Shown here piece after piece: positions 5,887-10,507 of a stretch of DNA of 10,507 nucleotides. The notes below the pieces were generated by a model. It saw only the letters and a list, made by a program, of their open reading frames with translations. It was not told the origin of the DNA and did not search any database. Each line of letters starts with the position of its first letter. Position 1 is the first letter of the stretch. The position numbers were made by a program, and so were the translations under genes. The stretch comes from CALWZE01 sp964645785. GTDB lineage: Bacteria > Bacillota > Clostridia > Oscillospirales > Ruminococcaceae. The DNA is taken from contig CAZYAV010000056.1 of the NCBI GenBank assembly GCA_964645785.1, forward strand, positions 1 through 10,507. Direction: 5' to 3'.

Positions 5887-6245
5887 CCCCGGCGCAGCCG
5901 GGGCGGAAACTGCCGCTGCCCCGCCGCGGGAAAAGTGCCCCGGCCGCGCACGTCTCGCCGGGGTGCAGGAAAGGCCGGCTGATTTCGGCAAAGCCAGCAG
6001 CTGGCGCGACCCGCCCGGAGCAGAACGAGGTGGCAAGCCCCGGATGCCCGGCAGACACCGGGGCGGAAACCGGTGCGTGCGGGACAGGCGTGGGGCTGTA
6101 TGCCCTACCGGAAGCGGCCGCCGTGCGCCCCGCGAATAGCCGCAAGCCGGCGCAGCCGCCTTACCGCTGGAGCTACGGCCGCCGAATGCCCCGCCGCCAT
6201 TGCCGTGGCGCACAGGGAGCAGCGCAGAAGCAAGGCCATACACGC
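5887..6245. other. GC-rich intergenic region after spoVAE
   Basis: About 360 bp between spoVAE and the rpsT terminator. A small hairpin, CCCCGGC at 5887-5893 with GCCGGGG at 5897-5903, begins right after the spoVAE stop but lacks a T tract. I see no ribosome site followed by a credible reading frame, no tRNA and no further repeat. The rpsT terminator at its far end could also stop spoVAE transcripts, since its stem is symmetrical. Confidence 0.5.
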
Positions 6246-6277
6246 AGAAAAGCCGCGTCTTTTTGGAGACGCGGCTT
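6246..6277 (-). terminator. Intrinsic terminator of rpsT
   Basis: A perfect 11-bp stem, AAGCCGCGTCT (6250-6260) with AGACGCGGCTT (6267-6277), has a 6-base loop. On the minus strand the stem ends in CTTTTC, giving the T tract. It lies about 28 bases after the rpsT stop. Confidence 0.85.
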
Positions 6278-6304
6278 GATTGCGCAGAATCGGCCTTAAA
6301 ACGA

Positions 6305-6556
6305 TCAGTTTGCCAGCCGGGCGATGTGCGATTTTTTGCGGTTCGCGGAATTCTTGGACAGAACGCCCTTGACAAGCGCCTTGTCAATCACGCTTTCCGC
6401 CGCCGCCACGGTCGCGGCTTTATCCTCGGCGCCCGAAGCGATGGCAGCCTCTGCCTTCTTCAAAGCGGTTTTGAGATTGGATTTAACCGCCTTGTTGCGC
6501 TCGGTGTCCTTTGCATTGGTGAGAACGCGCTTTTTCTGGGATTTAATATTCGGCAT
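6305..6556 (-). CDS. rpsT: Small ribosomal subunit protein S20
   Basis: 83 residues, normal for bacterial S20, a helical-bundle protein that binds 16S rRNA early in 30S assembly. The start MPNIKSQKKRVLTNAKDTER is typical, as are KSNLKTALKKAE (27-38 region) and the basic end KNSANRKKSHIARLAN. The ATG at 6556 follows AAGGGGGT by about seven bases. It has its own extended -10 promoter and terminator, so it is a single-gene unit, as is common. The gene order rpsT next to spoIIP and close to lepA is a Firmicutes hallmark. Confidence 0.97.
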   Translation of the reverse strand: MPNIKSQKKRVLTNAKDTERNKAVKSNLKTALKKAEAAIASGAEDKAATVAAAESVIDKALVKGVLSKNSANRKKSHIARLAN

Positions 6557-6592
6557 GGTACCACCCCCTTTGATTGCCGTGCAGTACCTGTT

Positions 6593-6621
6593 ATGATACC
6601 ATTTGCCGCGCGAAAAATCAA
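6593..6621 (-). promoter_or_regulatory. Sigma-A promoter of rpsT
   Basis: On the minus strand, TTGATT (6621-6616) and TATCAT (6598-6593) are 17 bp apart, with TG one base before the -10. Transcription would start near 6586, about 30 bases before the ATG. It lies in a short AT-rich patch inside GC-rich sequence. Confidence 0.8.
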
Positions 6622-6957
6622 TAGGTTTGAAAAAATATTCTTCGGCCGTTTTTGCATCTGCCCCGCGCACCGGCGGGAACAGGCTCTGCGCCCCGGGCAC
6701 GGAACCGGACGGGGTGCGGGCTAGGACGCCGCCGCCCCGCCCAAACCGGCTGCGATCTGCCGCCCCGCCTCCGGCCGCCATAGCCATCCTGCGCACCCGC
6801 TGCGGCTGCGCGCCGCCGCAGGCTCAAAAAGAGAGCCCCATGCCGCCGCGCCCTTTCCCAAAGGCCGCGCGCCGCACAGAGCGGCCGGAACGGGGTTCAA
6901 AATGAAGGGGACTGCCTTTGCGGCCAGTTGTGCGCGTAGAAGAAGCCGCGCCCCGGT
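6622..6957. other. GC-rich intergenic region between rpsT and spoIIP
   Basis: This is where gpr lies in Bacillus-type loci, yet no stretch in any frame resembles the Gpr spore protease. One hairpin is seen, CTGCGGC (6800-6806) with GCCGCAG (6815-6821), without T tract in either direction. I find no convincing terminator for spoIIP, so reading on into rpsT is possible. Confidence 0.5.
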
Positions 6958-8109
6958 TCAGCCGCGGAACAGGGCGTTGAGCGCCTGTGCGATGCACTTT
7001 GCGGTGTTTTTGGCCTCGGTGAGGGTGTTGGCCTCGCTGCCGACCTCGATGACGAGGGAGCCGGGGGTCAGGTCGTGGTTGTAGAACCGGTAGGCGAAGT
7101 AGACCGGGCGCGAAAGGCCGGGATAGAGGGTCTGGATGCTGTCCTGGAGCCGCGCGGCAAATTTGAGGTTTTCGCGGAAATTCGGCACGGGCTCGTCGTC
7201 CCCCGCGCCGCTGACAATCATCAGCTGGGCGGTTTTCTGCCCGCCAATCTCAATCACCGGCTTGACGCGGGTGCCGTCCGCCCGCTGCATCCCGTCGCGG
7301 TGGATGTCCAGCACCACGCGGATGCTGGGATAGCGGGTCAGGTAGTCCTGAATGGTGACCCGGCTGCGGCTGTAGCTGTAGTTGTAGGAGGGGTAGTCGT
7401 GGTATTCGGTTGCGTGAACCGTGTTGATGCCCAGGGCGTTCAGCTCGTCGCAGAGGGTCTGCCCAACCGCGACGATGTTCTGCTCGCTGTCGGTTGTGCG
7501 GGTCGGGTACTCGCTGTCGTAAAAGCCCGCGTCAAACCGGTCAAAGCTCTCGGTGCTGTGGGTGTGGACGATGAGCACCTGCGGCTCGGTCGCGTCCAGC
7601 TGGATGGAGAGGGTCATCTCCCCGTCCACAACCGCCTGCATCTCGGCGGTGTCGTATTCGGTTGCGTTGTTCAGGGCGCCCGCCCCGTAGTAAAAGAAAT
7701 TGTCCCCCGTGCCGGAGGAGGCGAACTGCGCCTGCTCAATCGGGCCGCGCCGTTCGGCGGGGATGAGCGCCTCGGCCGCGGCAAGGTCGTTTTCGTCATA
7801 CTGTACGGCGGGCGGCTCCGGCTCGGCGGGCGGTTCGGCGGGCGGCTCCGGTTCCGGCTCGGCCGCGGCGGGCAGCGACGGCGCGGGCTCCGGCTCGGCC
7901 GCCTCCCCCGCAACGCCGAGCATATAGTCCCGCAGAACCTGCGCGCCCGCGTCCGGCGCGGCGAGGGAGGCGGAGACAATTCCCAGCCGCAGCAGATAGG
8001 CCTGCGCCGCTTCACCCGCGCCGCCCCAAAGCACCGTGCCGCCAATCACCCCGAGCGAGAGACAGCACAGCGCCGCGTCCCGGACGCGGCGGACGGTTTG
8101 TCTGTTCAT
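6958..8109 (-). CDS. spoIIP: Stage II sporulation protein P (SpoIIP), forespore engulfment hydrolase
   Basis: 383 residues from the ATG at 8109, which has AAGGG about seven bases before it; in-frame codons upstream lack family sequence. SpoIIP is the amidase and endopeptidase of the SpoIID-M-P complex that thins septal peptidoglycan during engulfment. Seen: a membrane anchor at about 11-31 (DAALCCLSLGVIGGTVLWGG), a linker rich in E, P and A (68-101), and the catalytic domain from about 160 to the end. It contains VLIVHTHSTESF (178-189) with zinc-ligand H182 and E187, ATEYHDYPSYNYSYSRS (233-249), VVLDIHRDGMQ (265-275) with H270, and PGSLVIEVGSEANTLTEA (349-366) with E355. The linker is an E-P-P-A repeat, perhaps a spacer. 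A sigma-E-like promoter lies upstream. The neighbour gpr is missing. Confidence 0.95.
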   Translation of the reverse strand: MNRQTVRRVRDAALCCLSLGVIGGTVLWGGAGEAAQAYLLRLGIVSASLAAPDAGAQVLRDYMLGVAGEAAEPEPAPSLPAAAEPEPEPPAEPPAEPEPPAVQYDENDLAAAEALIPAERRGPIEQAQFASSGTGDNFFYYGAGALNNATEYDTAEMQAVVDGEMTLSIQLDATEPQVLIVHTHSTESFDRFDAGFYDSEYPTRTTDSEQNIVAVGQTLCDELNALGINTVHATEYHDYPSYNYSYSRSRVTIQDYLTRYPSIRVVLDIHRDGMQRADGTRVKPVIEIGGQKTAQLMIVSGAGDDEPVPNFRENLKFAARLQDSIQTLYPGLSRPVYFAYRFYNHDLTPGSLVIEVGSEANTLTEAKNTAKCIAQALNALFRG

Positions 8110-8212
8110 GCCGGTTCCCTTCTTTCTGCAAGCGCCGCCCGCCGCCCTGCGGCGGTACCGGCCGGAGGGGCTGTCCGGCTGCGGACAAGGGGCGCGGCTG
8201 GATTTCTCCATA

Positions 8213-8242
8213 TATCTATGCCGGCGGCGGCCGGACTTATGC
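8213..8242 (-). promoter_or_regulatory. Likely sigma-E promoter of spoIIP
   Basis: On the minus strand, GCATAAG (8242-8236) and CATAGATA (8220-8213) are 15 bp apart. Sigma-E promoters show a -35 like KMATATT and a -10 like CATACAAT at that spacing. spoIIP is sigma-E dependent in Bacillus. The leader would be about 95 bases. The -35 match is only moderate. Confidence 0.45.
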
Positions 8243-8322
8243 CGCGCGGGAGCCGTGCCGGGTTATTGCAAAGGAACCGGGGCGCATTTTGCGGAAGCTT
8301 ACCCCGCAAACCGGGCGGCGGG

Positions 8323-8384
8323 CGGTTTATCGAAAACGCCCGGCCGCTCAGGAAGCGGCCGGGCGTGCCGGAACCGATAAACCG
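8323..8384. repeat. Nested inverted repeat; probable terminator of the tetR-CPBP operon
   Basis: An inner perfect 13-bp stem (ACGCCCGGCCGCT at 8336-8348, complement at 8354-8366, 5-base loop) lies inside an outer perfect 10-bp stem (CGGTTTATCG at 8323-8332, CGATAAACCG at 8375-8384). On the minus strand the inner hairpin is followed by TTTTCGATAAACC, so it can serve as terminator for transcripts from 9446-8688, though 320 bases after the stop. The outer arms are not needed for a terminator. Confidence 0.75.
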
Positions 8385-8396
8385 GAATGAACAGAC

Positions 8397-8432
8397 GCGC
8401 GGGCAGGGGAGTGCCCGGGCTTTCCGTTTTTT
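8397..8432 (+). terminator. Plus-strand terminator-like hairpin with no gene before it
   Basis: GCGCGGGCA (8397-8405) pairs with TGCCCGGGC (8412-8420) apart from one G/G mismatch, with a 6-base loop, and is followed by TTTCCGTTTTTT. It faces the plus strand, where the nearest annotated gene upstream is spoVAE, over 2 kb away. Confidence 0.5.
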
Positions 8433-8687
8433 ACTGCACCGCGGCGTCAGAGCGTCTCAGCCCCGCCCCGTCTCCCCGCGGGCGGCGCGTTCCTGGCCAG
8501 GGATGTGCGTCCTTAGTCGCGCCGCGGGCAGGGGAGCGTGCGCTCGGATGTGCCCGGATTGCCCGGCGGCAGGCAGATAACCCGCCCGGCAATGCGGCTC
8601 AACCCGGCGCAAACGCGGCGGCCGCCCGCGTTCCGGGATATCCCGGAGGGACGCTCCGCCCACCCGGCCGCGGGCGCTTGCGGGTAT
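8433..8687. other. GC-rich 3' region after the CPBP gene
   Basis: About 255 bp. It contains a second copy of the 14-mer CGCGGGCAGGGGAG (8398-8411 and 8523-8536). No reading frame with a ribosome site, tRNA or known RNA is visible. Confidence 0.45.
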
Positions 8688-9446
8688 TCACTCTGCTGCC
8701 CCGTCCCGGGCATCCGCGGCCGGGCTTTCCGGCAGCAGCTTAATGAGCGCGAGGGCGTAGCCCAGGGTGATTGCGAACAGAATCAGCTGAAAAACCAGCC
8801 GCTTTTCCGGGGTCAGCCCCGCCTCGCCCGCAAAGGTGCTTGTCATGTTGATCAGGGAATGGGTGAGGATGCAGGGCAGCATACTCTTCCCGCGGGAATA
8901 CAGAATGACAAACAAAAACCCGATGGCGATTGCGCCGGTAACCTGGAACAGGGTTTCCGCAAGCCCCGCGCCGCTGCTGTTGACGAGGTTGAGCAGATGC
9001 CCCAGCCCAAAGGTGACGCTGGAGACGGCGACTGCCGTCCTGACATTGTCCCGCGCGAGCGCGCGGAACAAAAAGCCCCGGAAAATGATCTCCTCCACAA
9101 ACCCGACGCAGAGCATACACACAAGCCGGCAGGCCGTGTCCGCCGCGGGGTAATGAATGGCGGCGCCGTTCCAGAAATTCCTGGTGGCCAGCACGGCCAG
9201 CGGCAGATAGTAGAGGAACCGGCGCGCGGGCGCGGCGGGTCTGCACAGCCCGTATTTTTCCAGCAGCCCGTTCTTCTTCAAAAAGCAGAACAGCAGCACC
9301 GCCTGCAAAACACAAAAAGCGGCGCTCGCGGAATAGGCGACCCCGACCCGCGCGTTGAGCGGGTTGGCGAGGGATTGCAGCACACAGTAAATTCCAATCC
9401 AGACAAGGGCAAAGGTCAGCTCGTTTTTCTCATAAATCGCTTTCAT
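8688..9446 (-). CDS. CPBP-family (CAAX/bacteriocin-processing) intramembrane metalloprotease
   Basis: 252 residues. The ATG at 9446 has GGAGGAAG about seven bases before it and overlaps the end of tetR by 17 bp, so the two are probably co-translated. The chain has about seven or eight hydrophobic segments. The ABI/CPBP motifs are complete: EEIIFRG with E118, E119 and R123; FGLGH (146-150) with H150; and HSLIN (196-200) with H196 and N200. These form the membrane-embedded metal site of the Rce1/MroQ class. Bacterial members process peptides (for example quorum peptides, as in MroQ), give bacteriocin immunity, or have unknown substrates. No peptide precursor, transporter or bacteriocin gene is next to it. 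Control by the upstream TetR is inferred from the shared promoter. Confidence 0.92.
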   Translation of the reverse strand: MKAIYEKNELTFALVWIGIYCVLQSLANPLNARVGVAYSASAAFCVLQAVLLFCFLKKNGLLEKYGLCRPAAPARRFLYYLPLAVLATRNFWNGAAIHYPAADTACRLVCMLCVGFVEEIIFRGFLFRALARDNVRTAVAVSSVTFGLGHLLNLVNSSGAGLAETLFQVTGAIAIGFLFVILYSRGKSMLPCILTHSLINMTSTFAGEAGLTPEKRLVFQLILFAITLGYALALIKLLPESPAADARDGAAE

Positions 9447-10014
9447 GTTCTTCCTCCTGCGCGGCCAGCAAAGCGCCCCGGTATGCGCGCTCCAGCTGGG
9501 CGATTGCTGTTTTTTCGTCATACGCCAGCGCGCCGCCTGCAAGGAGGCTCGCGTATCCGTGGGTGAACAGCGCGAGGGACGCAAACGCCTCCTTTACCCG
9601 CGCCATGGGCAGCTGCGCCGCCTGCTGCATGGCGGAAAGCACCGGCGCCAGCGCCTCGGCGTCCAGCAGATCAAGCAGACTGCTTTCCGGCGCGCAGCCG
9701 GACTGAAAGAGCAGGCGGAACAGCTGCGGCTCCTCCATCGCAAAGCGGATGTAGTTGAGCCCGATGCCCAGCATCGCCTCCTGCGGCGCGCCGGCGACGT
9801 TCATCAGGTATTCGGTGTGGTAGCTGTCCGCCTTTTCGCAGACGGCGCGGCGCAGCGCCTCCATCGTCCCAAAATGGTACAGAACCGGCTGGGTGGAGCA
9901 GCGCAGCCGCGCCGCAACCGTCCTGGCGTTGACGGCCGCGGCGCCCGCCTCGCGCGCAACCGCAAAGGCGGCGTCCAGAATCATCTCCCGGGTGACCCTC
10001 ACCTTCGGCGGCAC
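9430..10014 (-). CDS. TetR/AcrR-family transcriptional regulator
   Basis: 194 residues from the GTG at 10014. AAAGGAGG ends six bases before this codon, whereas the in-frame ATG at 10050 lies in the promoter and operator and would be untranslatable. The helix-turn-helix is residues 8-50: TREMILDAAFAVAREAG, then VNARTVAARLRCSTQPVLYHF, the classic TetR signature. The C-terminal ligand domain (55-190) contains IRFAMEEPQLFRLLF and LFTHGYASLLAG, like the WHG-type TetR C-terminal domain. It heads a two-gene operon with the CPBP protease. A 12-bp palindrome over the start site suggests autorepression. The inducing ligand is unknown. Confidence 0.93.
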   Translation of the reverse strand: MPPKVRVTREMILDAAFAVAREAGAAAVNARTVAARLRCSTQPVLYHFGTMEALRRAVCEKADSYHTEYLMNVAGAPQEAMLGIGLNYIRFAMEEPQLFRLLFQSGCAPESSLLDLLDAEALAPVLSAMQQAAQLPMARVKEAFASLALFTHGYASLLAGGALAYDEKTAIAQLERAYRGALLAAQEEEHESDL

Positions 10015-10037
10015 GGGATCCCTCCTTTTGTGATTGA

Positions 10038-10049
10038 TGTTATATAACA
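10038..10049. promoter_or_regulatory. Palindromic operator for the TetR regulator
   Basis: TGTTATATAACA is a perfect 12-bp palindrome, extended by ATT/AAT pairs at 10033-10035 and 10052-10054 after a two-base mismatch on each side. It covers the predicted start site of the tetR promoter. TetR-family operators are typically such inverted repeats beside their own genes. Confidence 0.7.
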
Positions 10050-10052
10050 ATA

Positions 10053-10080
10053 ATTATAATTAAATCCCCGGCGCTGTCAA
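10053..10080 (-). promoter_or_regulatory. Consensus sigma-A promoter of the tetR-CPBP operon
   Basis: On the minus strand, TTGACA (10080-10075) and TATAAT (10058-10053) both match consensus exactly and are 16 bp apart. Transcription would begin near 10046, inside the palindrome, so bound repressor would block it. Leader to the GTG is about 32 bases. Confidence 0.88.
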
Positions 10081-10263
10081 CCGGGCGGCGCAAAATCCGC
10101 GATAGAAGCGCCGCGGCCGTTCGCGCAGGGGCGGCGTCCGGCAGCCGTACCTGTTTGCCCGGGCGGCCGCGGCGCTCACCGGCCGGGCAACTACCCGGGC
10201 GCGCGGTGCGTGGGAACGGCGGGACGCCAAAAGAAAAGCCCCGAATCTGCGCGCGGCTTTCCC
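10081..10263. other. Intergenic region between the divergent tetR and lepA promoters
   Basis: GC-rich sequence with a hairpin, TTGCCCGG (10155-10162) with CCGGGCAA (10193-10200), and a short AAAGCC/GGCTTT pair near 10236-10260. No T tract follows the first. No gene is seen. Confidence 0.45.
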
Positions 10264-10293
10264 TTTACAAACCGGGCGGTAAAAAATTATAAT
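10264..10293 (+). promoter_or_regulatory. Probable sigma-A promoter of lepA
   Basis: TTTACA (10264-10269) and TATAAT (10288-10293) are 18 bp apart in an AT-rich patch. Start would be near 10300, giving a leader of about 180 bases before the ATG at 10481. Confidence 0.65.
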
Positions 10294-10300
10294 AGCAAAA

Positions 10301-10347
10301 AGACCTTTTGACAGAGGCGCGGCGCACAAAACGTCCCCCAAAGGTCT
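10301..10347 (+). other. Inverted repeat at the 5' end of the lepA leader
   Basis: AGACCTTT (10301-10308) pairs with AAAGGTCT (10340-10347) around a 31-base loop. It would be at the very 5' end of the transcript from the promoter at 10264-10293. On the minus strand it is followed by TTTTGC, so it also looks like a weak terminator there. Confidence 0.5.
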
Positions 10348-10480
10348 CCTTATTTAGAATAAAAGGAAAAAGCAGGCGCACAGGCGGCGGAAAAGGCGCG
10401 CCGCCCCGCCAAGCCCGCGAGGGAAAGGGCGCCGCCGGGCAGCAGTCCCGCCCGCGCGCCCGCTGCTTTGAGGTTTTATT

Positions 10481-10507
10481 ATGGAGAATATCCGCAATTT
10501 CTGCATC
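10481..10507 (+). CDS. lepA: Elongation factor 4 (LepA), first nine codons
   Basis: The ATG at 10481 follows GAGG (10470-10473) by seven bases, and the visible protein is MENIRNFCI, cut by the window edge. LepA is a translational GTPase that acts on stalled or misplaced ribosomes; its N-terminus normally reads (I)RNFCIIAHIDHGKST. TypA is similar but usually reads IRNIAIIAH, so NFCI favours LepA. Proximity to rpsT and spoIIP agrees with the rpsT-gpr-spoIIP-lepA order of Bacillus. The call rests on nine residues and context. Confidence 0.75.

Noticed and set aside
5887..5903. Terminator of spoVAE
   Set aside because: A 7-bp GC stem with a 3-base loop but no T tract; kept only as a hairpin in the intergenic note.
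6305..6796. Longer rpsT frame with an 80-residue N-terminal extension
   Set aside because: The extension crosses the rpsT promoter and has no S20 homology; MPNIKSQ with its ribosome site is the true start.
6622..6957. Remnant of gpr between rpsT and spoIIP
   Set aside because: No frame resembles the spore protease, and 336 bp is far too short for the whole gene.
7075..8580. 501-codon plus-strand frame opposite spoIIP
   Set aside because: It is the antisense of spoIIP with V/G/R-rich shadow composition typical for high-GC DNA; no ribosome site; spoIIP has clear catalytic motifs.
8538..9566. 342-codon plus-strand frame opposite the CPBP gene
   Set aside because: Antisense shadow of a gene with complete EExxxR, FxxxH and HxxxN motifs.
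10308..10336. Second lepA promoter with TTGACA at 10308-10313
   Set aside because: No -10-like hexamer at 16-18 bp; TTTACA/TATAAT just upstream is better.

Overview
The window reads as a draft-assembly piece of a high-GC, endospore-forming Gram-positive bacterium, most likely a Clostridia member of the Oscillospirales type. The sporulation genes spoIIP and spoVAE, Gram-positive SD sequences (GGAGG-like), A-type promoters and intrinsic terminators support this; the exact taxon is inference. A run of exactly 100 N (4058-4157) is a scaffold gap, so the two halves are joined by assembly evidence, not by continuous sequence.

Left part (1-1440). One small AT-rich gene (327-773, HEAT-like, 'SufBD-like' annotation class) sits between two diverged copies of a GC-rich noncoding repeat (54-120 and 906-989). 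It has its own promoter and terminators. After it come about 490 bp without a gene, ending in a 102-bp tandem duplication (1157-1360) of unknown nature.

Minus-strand operon (4057 to 1375). A signal peptide peptidase SppA (5' end lost in the gap), an RDD membrane protein that overlaps it by 11 bp, and an unrecognised single-pass membrane protein end in a strong terminator. The pair sppA-RDD matches the arrangement of sppA-yteJ (sppI) in Bacillus subtilis, where the RDD protein restrains SppA.

Centre (4211-6300). A plus-strand N-acetyl sugar amidotransferase is an isolated unit with a near-consensus extended -10 promoter and a terminator. Next comes a solitary spoVAE, without spoVAC or spoVAD; a sigma-G-like promoter for it seems to lie inside the preceding terminator.

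Right part (6305-10507). rpsT (minus), spoIIP (minus) and the first nine codons of lepA (plus) recall the rpsT-gpr-spoIIP-lepA neighbourhood of Firmicutes, but gpr is not between rpsT and spoIIP, and a tetR-CPBP protease operon lies between spoIIP and lepA. The tetR promoter is a perfect consensus with a 12-bp palindromic operator at the start site. Long GC-rich intergenic regions (5887-6249, 6622-6957, 8110-8687, 10081-10263) hold hairpins but no credible genes.

No complete new multi-gene system was found. The most interesting items are the repeat-flanked AT-rich gene, the 102-bp tandem repeat, the SppA/RDD/unknown operon, the lone spoVAE with its embedded promoter, the nested palindrome at 8323-8384 and the rearranged rpsT-spoIIP-lepA locus.
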